Positions 52,754 to 60,889 of a DNA stretch of 64,000 nucleotides are shown piece by piece. How positions within the stretch are numbered: the stretch's first letter is position 1; each line of letters opens with the position of its first letter. The position numbers and the translations under genes were made by a program. The notes under the pieces are model-generated. The model saw nothing but the letters and a program-made list of their open reading frames with translations, searched no databases and was not told where the DNA came from. Origin of the DNA: Pseudomonas sp. PDM16 (GTDB lineage: Bacteria > Pseudomonadota > Gammaproteobacteria > Pseudomonadales > Pseudomonadaceae). Where the stretch lies: positions 162,553-226,552 of the forward strand of contig NZ_JACVAM010000007.1 in the NCBI RefSeq assembly GCF_014851865.1. The letters are read 5' to 3'.

Positions 52754-53806
52754 TCAGACAGTGGCGACAGGGTTCAGCGGCGCACCCACGGCACCCGGCA
52801 GGCGCAGCGGCGGGGCGGTGAGCAGGAAGCGGTTGCGGCCGTTGGCGCGCAGCCAGTTGGCCAGTGGCGTGAGGTGCCACAGCTCGCCCAGGTGCACGCC
52901 GAGCTTGAACAGGCAGTGGTGGTGCAGCGGCATCACCGAGCAGCAGCTGCCCGGCTCGCCGGAGGGGAAGATTTCCACTGAGTAGTTGTCGGCGGCGATG
53001 GCCACCAGGTTGCTGTCGGTGATCCAGTTGAGCAGGCGCCCGTCGTTGCCATCGAGCACCGCAGCGAGGCGCTCCAGCTCCTTCGGGTCGGGGTTCTTGT
53101 TCATCCCCAGCAGCGCCTCGGCGTAGCCTGTGTGCAGGCAGACCAGGTCGCCGGCCTCGACCTCGACCTTGTCGGCCTCCAGTACGCGCATCAGCTGGTC
53201 GTAACCGACGTGGGTGCGGCCCAGGCCGTAGTGATGGTGAAGGTCGATCATCACGCCGCGGCCCTGCACGCAGGTCTCGGCCATGCGCTCGATACCCAGG
53301 GCGTGGGCACAGGAAGTGCTGTGCGGTTTGATCGCCCCGGCGATGCCGCAGTCGGCCAGGTCGTCCGGCCCCTCGACGTCGCCACCGGCAGTGAAGCCGT
53401 TGTAGTACAGCGGTTCGGCCACGCCATCGCCGTCGGCGTCGAACAGCGCGCCGACGTGGGACAGCGCGTCCCACTGGGTCGAGTACTGCAGGTGGAGAAT
53501 CGCCAGGTCGTCGCTGAGCACGTCCGGGCGGCCTTCTTCGATGCGCTCGTAGGCGTAGTTCATGTTGACCCCGCCCTTGCGCAGCAGCGGGCGCAGGATC
53601 GGCGGCAGGCGGTTGACGTTCATCGCATTGCCGCCGGGATAGTCGAGCGGCAGGCTGAGGCAGAAGGCCAGGCCCTCGCGGACCTCGGCGATGCCCTGAC
53701 GGACCTTTTCCGGGGTCAGCAGGTTGAGCCGGCCGATCTGGTCGTCGGGGCCGAAGTCGCCCCAGTTGGAGCCGTCGGGGCGGTGCTTCCAGCGGTGTGC
53801 AGGCAT
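52754..53806 (-). CDS. Cyclase-family metal hydrolase (KynB-like fold)
   Basis: A 350-residue member of the cyclase family (PF04199). QWDALSHVG near residue 110 and a HHHY segment supply metal-binding histidines and the Q-x-D-x3-H motif in a variant form. Family members hydrolyse N-formylkynurenine, cyclic amides or lactones. ATG 53806 with motif B about 90-130 bp upstream. Confidence 0.82.
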   Translation of the reverse strand: MPAHRWKHRPDGSNWGDFGPDDQIGRLNLLTPEKVRQGIAEVREGLAFCLSLPLDYPGGNAMNVNRLPPILRPLLRKGGVNMNYAYERIEEGRPDVLSDDLAILHLQYSTQWDALSHVGALFDADGDGVAEPLYYNGFTAGGDVEGPDDLADCGIAGAIKPHSTSCAHALGIERMAETCVQGRGVMIDLHHHYGLGRTHVGYDQLMRVLEADKVEVEAGDLVCLHTGYAEALLGMNKNPDPKELERLAAVLDGNDGRLLNWITDSNLVAIAADNYSVEIFPSGEPGSCCSVMPLHHHCLFKLGVHLGELWHLTPLANWLRANGRNRFLLTAPPLRLPGAVGAPLNPVATV

Positions 53807-53893
53807 GGCAGGTTCCTTGTTGGCAGGCGCCGGTGATGCAGGCAGGCGCGCGTGCAGGTCTGGTCGACAAGGCTCCCAGACCCATGCGGGGCA

Positions 53894-53937
53894 GACAATT
53901 TCACTCTGCGAAAGCCCCGCTTAACCGCGGCTTAAGC
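53894..53937. promoter_or_regulatory. Shared motif B upstream of the cyclase unit
   Basis: GACAATTTCACTCTGCGAAAG (53894-53914) and GCTTAACCGCGGCTTAAGC (53919-53937), partly palindromic. It overlaps the last bases of the upstream LysR gene. Confidence 0.75.
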
Positions 53938-54855
53938 CTGGATGGCGGGGGTGTCCGGGGTGCGGTACCAGTCGATCAGGCTGTCGGCGAAATCGCGGGC
54001 GAAGGTCGACAGGCCGTCGAAGTCCTGGGCGCAGAGCTGGAAGGTGCGCACCGCCCAGGGGTCGAGCAGCTTGCAGGAGCCAAGATCCTGCCGGCCCTTG
54101 AGCCGCTCGAAACCGGCTTGCGGCACGATGGCGATGCCGGCGCCGGCCTCGACCATACGGAAGATGGCGTCGGAGCTGGCGACCTGCACGCGGATATTCC
54201 ACGGGATGTGCAGCGCCGAGGCGGCGCGGTTGAGGAATACGTGCAGGGCGCTGCCTTCGAGCAGGGAAACGAATTCGTAGGCCAGGGCATCCTTGAAGAA
54301 CACCTCTTCCTGTTCGAGGATCGGGTGGCCCTGCGGAGCGATGATCATCAGCCGGCTGTAGACGAACGGCACGCTCTGCAGGCCATCGGTGACCACGCTG
54401 CCGGAGACGATGCCGAGGTCGGCGCTGCCCTCGCGGATGGCACGGACGATGTCGTCGCTGAGGCGCTCACGCATGTCGATGTGCACGTCCGGGTGGCTGC
54501 GCAGGTATTCGCCCACCACCGGTGGCAGGTATTCGGTGATGGCCGTGGTGTTGGCCAGCAGGCGCAGCTGGCCCTTGAGGCCTTCGGTGAACTGCTGCAG
54601 GTCGCCGGTGAGCAGCTCCAGTTGCGAGAGGATCACTCGCGCGTGCTGCAGGTAGGTCTTTCCTGCGTTGGTCAGCGTCACACCCTGGGGCGAGCGCTCC
54701 AGCAGGCGCATGCCGAGGTTGTCTTCGAGGTTCTTGATGCGGTTGCTGGTGGCCGGCACCGAGAGGAATGAGCGCTCGGCGCCGCGGGTGAGGCTGCTGG
54801 TTTCCGCGATGTTGATGAACAAGCGGAAGTCGGTGATATCGAAATGCATCGCCAT
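53932..54855 (-). CDS. LysR-type transcriptional regulator of the catabolic island
   Basis: A 307-residue LTTR. The N-terminal winged helix (SSLTRGAERSFLSVPATSNRIKNLEDNLGMRLLER) is followed by the LysR_substrate domain. It lies in the middle of the island and is the only regulator there, so it is the likely reader of the shared motifs. Same strand as its targets. Confidence 0.88.
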   Translation of the reverse strand: MAMHFDITDFRLFINIAETSSLTRGAERSFLSVPATSNRIKNLEDNLGMRLLERSPQGVTLTNAGKTYLQHARVILSQLELLTGDLQQFTEGLKGQLRLLANTTAITEYLPPVVGEYLRSHPDVHIDMRERLSDDIVRAIREGSADLGIVSGSVVTDGLQSVPFVYSRLMIIAPQGHPILEQEEVFFKDALAYEFVSLLEGSALHVFLNRAASALHIPWNIRVQVASSDAIFRMVEAGAGIAIVPQAGFERLKGRQDLGSCKLLDPWAVRTFQLCAQDFDGLSTFARDFADSLIDWYRTPDTPAIQA

Positions 54856-54904
54856 GGTCGAGTACGTCCTGCCAAGTGATGAATCACGGTACTGGCTGGC
54901 AGCG

Positions 54905-54935
54905 GCCCTGCCTAGGCGACATTCGTCGGCAGGGC
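54905..54935. repeat. Short inverted repeat upstream of the LysR gene
   Basis: GCCCTGCC (54905-54912) and GGCAGGGC (54928-54935), spacer 15 bp. Could be part of a terminator for the MBL gene, which ends at 54976 on the same strand, or a regulator site. No U-run is seen. Confidence 0.4.
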
Positions 54936-54975
54936 AGCGCCACCGTCTACCGTGCAGGACCGCTGGTCGGCGGGC

Positions 54976-55866
54976 TTACCAGCCCGAGGGCTCGAAGTGG
55001 AAGCCGTCGCCCTGGCGGCGGATGAAACCGCAGTGCGGTTCACCGAAGTGCACCGGCATGATCAGCGCTTCGCTGTCGGCCGCGCGGTTGAGGAAGTCGA
55101 GGCGGGTCTTGCGCGCGATGTCTTCCCAGATGCAGTAGCCGGAGTTGATGTCGGGGCGCACGATCTGCACCGGGCTGTGCAGGATGTCGCCGCAGAAGAT
55201 GCCTTCCTCGCCATTCGAGCGCACGCGGAACACCACCTGGCCCGGGCTGTGCCCCGGCGCCGGTTCGACCACCAGGCAGTCGGCGATCTCCTGGCCGGGC
55301 ACGGCCATCTGCGCCAGGCCTTCGTTGATGATCGGCATGACGCTGTCGAAGAACGAGTCGCCGAACACGTCGATCACCCCGGCTTCCTTGTTCTTGCCCT
55401 GGGCGCAGAAGTCGAAGTCGTCCTTGGGCAGGTAGTAGGTGGCGTTGGGGAAGGTCGGCACCCAGCGGCCGTCCTGCCAGGTGGTGTTCCAGCCGACGTG
55501 GTCCGAGTGCAGGTGGGTGATGACCACGTGGGTGACCTTCTCCGGCGGCGCACCGGCGGCGATCATCCACTCGCGCACCAGGGTGTTGAGCATGTTCATC
55601 CGCGGGATGCCGGCACGCGGCTTGAAGTTACCCACGCCGGTGTCGACCACGATGATGTTGCTGCCGACGTGGACGATCCAGAACTGGATGGTGACGATCA
55701 GCTTGTTCATGTGCGGCACCCAGTGGTTGGGCGCCATCAGGTCGCGGTGCTCGTCGAGCACGCTGTTGTCCATCTGCGGAAACAGGAAGGCCGGATCGTG
55801 AGTCGGGCCGGCGTATTCGAGAATGCGGGTGACCTTGATATCTCCGATCATGCGCGACTGCATCAT
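54976..55866 (-). CDS. Metallo-beta-lactamase-fold hydrolase
   Basis: A 296-residue MBL-fold enzyme: THLHSDHVGWN near residue 118 is the HxHxDH zinc motif, with H-containing PGHSPGQ near 205 and GDILHSP. Related enzymes open lactones. ATG 55866 has GAGGA about 10 nt upstream. Preceded by the CTTAAG-type half of the shared motif (55965-55981). It could serve as the enol-lactonase of the pathway. Confidence 0.84.
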   Translation of the reverse strand: MMQSRMIGDIKVTRILEYAGPTHDPAFLFPQMDNSVLDEHRDLMAPNHWVPHMNKLIVTIQFWIVHVGSNIIVVDTGVGNFKPRAGIPRMNMLNTLVREWMIAAGAPPEKVTHVVITHLHSDHVGWNTTWQDGRWVPTFPNATYYLPKDDFDFCAQGKNKEAGVIDVFGDSFFDSVMPIINEGLAQMAVPGQEIADCLVVEPAPGHSPGQVVFRVRSNGEEGIFCGDILHSPVQIVRPDINSGYCIWEDIARKTRLDFLNRAADSEALIMPVHFGEPHCGFIRRQGDGFHFEPSGW

Positions 55867-55964
55867 GGCGGTTGTCCTCATCTTGTTCTTGTAAGCGGCG
55901 GCGCGATGGCCGCCTGGCGTGTACGGATTATGTCGCGGCGCGGGCGCTGCGGCTGTTGCGATCT

Positions 55965-55981
55965 GCTTAAGCGCGTCTTAG
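55965..55981. promoter_or_regulatory. Shared motif E (palindromic half only)
   Basis: GCTTAAGCGCGTCTTAG, similar to the CTTAA palindromes of motifs A-C. The GACAATTTC part is not clear here. Confidence 0.5.
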
Positions 55982-56001
55982 GGCGCCGCTAATGCCGGCT
56001 C

Positions 56002-56868
56002 TCAAGCCGCATGCTGGCTGGCGCCGACGCGGTGCTCGGGTGTAGCCATGAAGGCGCGGTAGATCTGCGCACCGCTGCGCCCGTCGAGCACGTACTGGCT
56101 GAGCAGGGCCAGCACCAGGCGCGGGCTCTGCACCGGCATGAAATGCCCCGAGGCTACCGGTAATGCCTCGATGTGCGCGGAGAAACCGGCCAGGCGGTCG
56201 ATCTCCTGCGGCGGGCGCAAGCCGTCGTACTCGCCGGCGACCAGCAAGGTGCGCGCCGGCAGGCGCGGCAGATCGGCCTCCAGGTTCAGGTCGGCAAGCA
56301 TGGCGAAGGTCGCGGCGAAGCCCTCGGGGTCGGCCGCCAGCCAGCGCAGGCGATAGGTGGCGAACGCCTCGGCATTGCTGCGCAGCGGCGCCGGCCAGGT
56401 CTTCTCCAGCAACGCCGAAATCAGCTCGCGCAGGCCTTCCTGGCGCAGCGCAGCGGCACGGGCGCGGGTCGCTTCACGGGCAGCGTCGGCCACGCCGCAG
56501 GCCGGCGCCATACCGATCAGGTGGCTGCTGCGCTGCGGGTGGCAGGCGGCGAAGCGGATGGCGATGGCGGCACCCACGGCAACCCCGGCCAGGGCCACCG
56601 GGCCAGGGATATCCAGGGCATCGAGCAGCGCGGCGAGGTCGGCGACATGGCTGTCGATGTGCAGCTCACCGAGTACCTTCTCCGACAGCCCGGCACTGCG
56701 GGTGTCGTAGCGCAGCACCTGCATGTCGGCGGGCAGCTCGGCGAAGTGCCGGTCCCAGCTTTCCAGGCTGCCGCCCATCTCGTGAATCAGTACCACGGTC
56801 GCGCGCGGTTCAGCCACACGGCGCAGTTGGTAGCGCAGGGCGCTGCCGTTGATTTCGATCCAGTTCAT
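56002..56868 (-). CDS. Alpha/beta-hydrolase fold protein (PcaD-like, Ser nucleophile replaced by Ala)
   Basis: A 288-residue alpha/beta hydrolase resembling 3-oxoadipate enol-lactonase: VVLIHEMGGSLESWDRHF oxyanion region, YDTRSAGLSE, GEYDGLRPP (acid) and SGHFMP (His). The nucleophile elbow reads ALAGVAVGAA, so the expected Ser is Ala. Either the enzyme uses another mechanism or it is not a hydrolase. ATG 56868 (MNWIEINGSAL) lies 10 bp from the thiolase stop. Confidence 0.85.
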   Translation of the reverse strand: MNWIEINGSALRYQLRRVAEPRATVVLIHEMGGSLESWDRHFAELPADMQVLRYDTRSAGLSEKVLGELHIDSHVADLAALLDALDIPGPVALAGVAVGAAIAIRFAACHPQRSSHLIGMAPACGVADAAREATRARAAALRQEGLRELISALLEKTWPAPLRSNAEAFATYRLRWLAADPEGFAATFAMLADLNLEADLPRLPARTLLVAGEYDGLRPPQEIDRLAGFSAHIEALPVASGHFMPVQSPRLVLALLSQYVLDGRSGAQIYRAFMATPEHRVGASQHAA

Positions 56869-56878
56869 CGAACGCTCC

Positions 56879-58075
56879 TCACACCCGTTCGAACAGCGCG
56901 GCCATGCCCTGGCCACCGCCGATGCACATGGTTTCCAGGCCGTAACGGGCGTCGCGGCGCTGCATCTCGTGGAGCAGGGTGGTCATGATGCGGATGCCGG
57001 TGGCGCCAATCGGGTGGCCGAGGGAGATGCCCGAACCGTTGACGTTGACCCGCTCGATGTCGTCCATCTGCCAGGCGCGCAGCACGGCCAGGGCCTGGGC
57101 GGCGAAGGCCTCGTTGACCTCGATCAGGTCCATCTCGGCCAGGCTGCGGCCGGTGCGTTCGAGCAGCTTGGCCACCGCCGGTACCGGGCCGATGCCCATG
57201 CGCGAGGGTTCACAGCCGGCTGCGGCCCAGTCGACCAGGCGCGCCAGCGGTTGCAGGTTGTAGCGCTTGGCGTACTCCGGCGACACCACCAGGCAGGCGG
57301 CGGCGGCGTCGTTCTGCTGGCTGGAGTTGCCGGCGGTGCACACGCCGTCGGGCAGCAGCACGCGCAGGCCGCTCATGCTCTCCAGGCTGGCGTCGGCGCG
57401 GATGCCTTCGTCCATCGCCACCGTGGTGCTGGTACCGCGCTTGCCCGGCACGTTCAGCGCCACCACTTCATCGGCGAAGCGCCCGTCACGCCAGGCGGCC
57501 GCGGCGTTGAGGTGGCTGCGCACGGCGAAACGGTCGGCGTCCTCGCGGCTGATGGCGTAGTCGCGGGCCAGGTTCTCGGCGGTCTCCGGCATGCCGGAGA
57601 TGCGCCCGAAGCGCTCCACCGGCTGTGAGCGTTCGCGGCCGCGCTCCAGGCGGTCGTGGAATTTCACGCTGCCGGCGCGCGCGCCCCAGCGCAGGTCGGT
57701 GCTGTAGTACTCGATGTTGCTCATGCTCTCCACGCCGACTACCAGCACCGCCTGGGCGTGGCCGGTCTGCACGTGCATGGCGGCATCGGCCAGCGCCTGC
57801 AGGCCGGAACCGCAGCGGCGGTCGAGGGTGTAGCCCGGCACTTCGATCGGCAGGCCGGCGGCGAGCGCGGCGTAGCGGCCCATGCAGGGCGCTTCGCTGG
57901 AGGCATAGGACTGCGCGACGATCACCTCGTCGAGGGAAGTCGGCGGCACGTCGAGGCGTGCCATCAGGGTCTGGATCAGCGTGGCGGCGAGCTGGTCGGC
58001 GGTCAGCGGGGCGAGGGCACCGCCGAACTTGCCGATGGGCGTGCGCAGGGGCGAAACGATCAGCGCGTCTTTCAT
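56879..58075 (-). CDS. Acetyl-CoA acyltransferase (3-oxoadipyl-CoA thiolase type)
   Basis: A 398-residue thiolase. Nucleophile Cys in DRRCGSGLQAL near residue 89, His in GHPIGATG near residue 354, and Cys in CIGGGQG near residue 384. It cleaves a 3-oxoacyl-CoA to acetyl-CoA and a shorter CoA ester, the last step of a beta-ketoadipate-type pathway. First gene of the unit downstream of motif C. ATG 58075. Confidence 0.9.
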   Translation of the reverse strand: MKDALIVSPLRTPIGKFGGALAPLTADQLAATLIQTLMARLDVPPTSLDEVIVAQSYASSEAPCMGRYAALAAGLPIEVPGYTLDRRCGSGLQALADAAMHVQTGHAQAVLVVGVESMSNIEYYSTDLRWGARAGSVKFHDRLERGRERSQPVERFGRISGMPETAENLARDYAISREDADRFAVRSHLNAAAAWRDGRFADEVVALNVPGKRGTSTTVAMDEGIRADASLESMSGLRVLLPDGVCTAGNSSQQNDAAAACLVVSPEYAKRYNLQPLARLVDWAAAGCEPSRMGIGPVPAVAKLLERTGRSLAEMDLIEVNEAFAAQALAVLRAWQMDDIERVNVNGSGISLGHPIGATGIRIMTTLLHEMQRRDARYGLETMCIGGGQGMAALFERV

Positions 58076-58135
58076 AGCAGCGAAACCTTGGGGCAGTGGC
58101 GAGTTCGGGCCAGCATGGGCAACTCGCCAGGGGCG

Positions 58136-58179
58136 GACAATTTCGCATCGCGAAAGCCGGTCTTTCGCATTGCTTAAGC
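58136..58179. promoter_or_regulatory. Shared motif C between the thiolase and porin genes
   Basis: GACAATTTCGCATCGCGAAAG (58136-58156), with the perfect palindrome TTTCGCATCGCGAAA-like core, and GCTTAAGC (58172-58179). It lies between divergent genes and could serve both. Confidence 0.75.
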
Positions 58180-58337
58180 GCTGCCGCCAGATGGGGCCTG
58201 TACTGCATGTTTACCTGCGCCGAACGGCCACTTAAGGAAAACCCAATACCTGAGGCGCGAGCGGCCTGCGCATGCTTGCTCGCACCGGTGTTTGCCCCGG
58301 AAGACCTACAAAAACAATCAAGACGGAATCCAACACG

Positions 58338-59579
58338 ATGTCTAAAAGCTCGCTCGCGCAGCTCTGCGGTCTGCTCGCACTTCCCCCGATCCTGGCGCTG
58401 CCCACGCAGGCCAGCGCAGACTTCATCGAAGACAGCACGGTCAACCTGGCCATGCGCAACTTCTACTTCAACCGCGACTTCCGCCAGGACAACGCCGCGC
58501 AATCCAAGCGCGAGGAGTGGGCGCAGGGCTTCATGTTCAACGCCAAGTCCGGCTACACCGAAGGCACGGTCGGCTTCGGCGTCGACCTCTACGCCGCCCT
58601 CGGCGTGAAGCTGGATTCCTCCGACGCGCGTGCCGGCACCGGCCTGCTGCCCAACGCCTTTGGCGACGAAGGCCCGGACACCTACAGCGACCTCTCCGGC
58701 GTGGCCAAGATGAAAATCTCCAAGTCCGAACTGAAGGTCGGTGGCTTCATGCCCAAGTCGCCGGTGCTGCTGTCGAGTGACGCGCGCCTGCTGCCGCCGA
58801 TCTTCAATGGCGCCACGCTGACCTCCACCGATATCAACAACCTGGCGCTCGACATGGGCCGCTTCAACAAGGTCAACTTCCGCAACTCCAGCGGCAACCA
58901 CGACGAAATCCTCGCCGGCAACTACGGCGTGGGCGGTGATCACTTCGACTACTTCGGCGCCATCTACTCGTTCAGCCCGACACTCAACGCCTCCTACTGG
59001 CGCGCCGAGCTGGAAGACGTCTACGAGCAGAACTACTTCGGCCTGCAGGCCAGCAGCAAGCCGCTGGGCGGCTGGATTCTCGGCGCCAACCTGGGTTATT
59101 TCGATTCGTCCGAGAACGGCGCGGCGCGCGGCGGCAACATCGACAACGGCCTGACCTCGATACTGCTCTCGGCCAACCATGGCGCACACACCTTCCGCGT
59201 CGGCTACCAGGACAACAGTGGCGACAATCCCTTCCCATACCTGCAGGACGCCGACGCCAACGTCGCCAACGTGGTGCAGATCCTCGACTTCACCCGTGCC
59301 GAGGAAACCTCCTGGCAGGTGCGTTACGACATCGACTTCGCCACCTTCGGCGTGCCCGGCCTGACCTTCTTCGCCCGCTACCTGCGCGGTGACGGCTACG
59401 AGATCGCCGGCGAGAACGGCAAGGAATGGGAACGCAACCTGGACCTCAGCTACGTGGTGCAGGAAGGCCCGCTGAAGAACCTCGGCATCCGCTGGCGCAA
59501 CGCCATGGTGCGTTCCGACGGCGCCGGCGAGCTGGACGAAAACCGCCTGATCCTGTCGTACACCATCCCGTTGAAATGA
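58338..59579 (+). CDS. OprD-family outer membrane porin
   Basis: A 413-residue porin: signal peptide (LCGLLALPPILALPTQASAD) and an 18-strand OprD/BenF-type barrel beginning FIEDSTVNLAMRNFYFNRDF and ending in the beta-signal aromatic-poor LILSYTIPLK. ATG 58338 is the proper start. It likely imports the aromatic or carboxylic substrate of the island. Divergent from the thiolase. Confidence 0.9.
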   Translation: MSKSSLAQLCGLLALPPILALPTQASADFIEDSTVNLAMRNFYFNRDFRQDNAAQSKREEWAQGFMFNAKSGYTEGTVGFGVDLYAALGVKLDSSDARAGTGLLPNAFGDEGPDTYSDLSGVAKMKISKSELKVGGFMPKSPVLLSSDARLLPPIFNGATLTSTDINNLALDMGRFNKVNFRNSSGNHDEILAGNYGVGGDHFDYFGAIYSFSPTLNASYWRAELEDVYEQNYFGLQASSKPLGGWILGANLGYFDSSENGAARGGNIDNGLTSILLSANHGAHTFRVGYQDNSGDNPFPYLQDADANVANVVQILDFTRAEETSWQVRYDIDFATFGVPGLTFFARYLRGDGYEIAGENGKEWERNLDLSYVVQEGPLKNLGIRWRNAMVRSDGAGELDENRLILSYTIPLK

Positions 59580-59697
59580 GTCACGGGCGCCGGCCTCCAC
59601 AAGAAGCCGGCCACCTGCACCCGAGGCGCCGGGATGGGCCCGCGCCTCGGTGACCCGCAGTCCGCCCTGCTGCGGCACGTTCCTCGCGCTGAACACA

Positions 59698-59731
59698 GAC
59701 GCCCGACCCTCACGAGGGGTTGGGCGTTTCT
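59698..59731 (+). terminator. Terminator downstream of the porin
   Basis: ACGCCCGACCC/GGGTTGGGCGT (59699-59727) with a small loop and TTTCTG. About 120 bp after the porin stop. Confidence 0.7.
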
Positions 59732-59791
59732 GTTGGTGTGCATCCAACAAACGGTTGCCTGGCGCGCACCGGTGATACGCGCGGGCTTGCC

Positions 59792-59999
59792 GGTGCGCAT
59801 GGCGCACCCTACAACGGCGGCGTGCCGTTGGTGGGCCGCCACCTCACACGAGAGCTGCGTCGTAGGGTGCGCCGTGCTCACCGGGGATATGTGCGGGCTT
59901 GCTGGTGCGCATGGCGCACCCTACAACGGCGGGCGTCGTGTCGTTGGCGGTGCCGCGACTTCACGCGTGAGCTGCGTCGTAGGGTGCGCCGTGCGCACC
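59792..59999. repeat. Four REP-like units forming two inverted pairs (REPIN-like)
   Basis: Units GTAGGGTGCGCCATGCGCACC-type occur at 59792-59812 (minus), 59862-59882 (plus), 59904-59924 (minus) and 59979-59999 (plus). Each is a small hairpin, and the pairs face each other. They fill most of the gap between the porin and the CoA-lyase genes. They share the GTAGGGTG start with the repeats near atuF. Confidence 0.8.
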
Positions 60000-60036
60000 G
60001 CCCAGGCGCCTCGGTTCCTCGATGTTTATCGCAGGC

Positions 60037-60062
60037 AAAAAAAGACCCGGCAGAGCCGGGCC
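60037..60062 (-). terminator. Terminator downstream of the lyase gene
   Basis: In RNA sense CCCGGC-TCT-GCCGGG (60060-60046) followed by TCTTTTTTT. It ends the lyase/dehydrogenase/hydratase unit. Confidence 0.9.
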
Positions 60063-60081
60063 GAGGAAGAACTCCGTTATG

Positions 60082-60888
60082 TCACCCCGCGCTGGCCAGC
60101 AGCCGCTGGGCTCGCGCAATGACTGGTGCATCGATCATCTGCCCGTCGAGCTGGTAGGCGCCGCTGCCTCCCGAGGCGGCTAGCACCCGCTGTGCCCAGT
60201 CCAGCTCGGCAGCGCTGGGTGCCAGGGCCGCATGCACGGCGGCGACCTGCTTCGGGTGGATGCACAGCATGCCGGCAAAGCCCATGTCGCCGGCATCACG
60301 GGCGAAGCGGGCGAGGCCGAACAGGTCTTCGATATTGGGGAATACCGTGTCCAGCGGCGGTGCCAATTCGGCCAGGCGCGAGTGCACCAGCAGCACGAAG
60401 CGCGCCTGGTCGAGCAGCCGTTCGGCCGCCGTGGTCCCGGCCACCAGGCCCAGGTCCAGGCTCAGATCGAGGCCGCCGAAAGTCAGGCGCTCGACACCGG
60501 CGACACGCGCGATCTGCGCCACCTCGGCCAGTCCGCGTGCGCTCTCGACAATCGGCATCACCGGTTTACCGAGCGCGGCAACGTGCGCCACCTGCTCGGC
60601 GCTTTCCGCCTTGGGCAGTAGCACACCGAGCACGCCGGCGTGTCGGCACAGCTCCAGATCGGCGGCATGCTCGGCGTGGCTGGCCATGTTCACCCGCACC
60701 CACACACGCGCCTCGGCATTGCTGTCGAGAAAGGCGCGCAGATTATCTCGCGCCTGGGCCTTGAGCGGCGCTTCCACGGCATCCTCGAAGTCGACGATCA
60801 CCGCGTCGGCGCCCGTGGCCAGGGCCTTGGCGAAACGCTCGGGACGGCTGCCTGGGACGAACAGTGCGCTGCGCAGCACGGTACTCAT
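60082..60888 (-). CDS. CoA ester lyase (HpcH/CitE family)
   Basis: A 268-residue TIM-barrel lyase: LFVPGSRPERFAKAL and IVDFEDAV (metal Glu/Asp) and GGLDLSLDLG. Family includes citramalyl-CoA/malyl-CoA lyases. The stop is at 60082; ATG 60888 is 1 bp from the acyl-CoA dehydrogenase stop at 60890. Part of a trio with the next two genes. Confidence 0.87.
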   Translation of the reverse strand: MSTVLRSALFVPGSRPERFAKALATGADAVIVDFEDAVEAPLKAQARDNLRAFLDSNAEARVWVRVNMASHAEHAADLELCRHAGVLGVLLPKAESAEQVAHVAALGKPVMPIVESARGLAEVAQIARVAGVERLTFGGLDLSLDLGLVAGTTAAERLLDQARFVLLVHSRLAELAPPLDTVFPNIEDLFGLARFARDAGDMGFAGMLCIHPKQVAAVHAALAPSAAELDWAQRVLAASGGSGAYQLDGQMIDAPVIARAQRLLASAG

Positions 60889-60889
60889 C

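Noticed and set aside
57486..59807. 773-residue minus-strand ORF over the thiolase and porin
   Set aside because: Composed of the antisense of the porin and a shifted frame of the thiolase; low-complexity product with no domain.
59634..60122. Plus-strand ORFs of 145-162 residues
   Set aside because: They run through the REP-like units and a terminator; their repeated residues reflect the repeats, not a protein.
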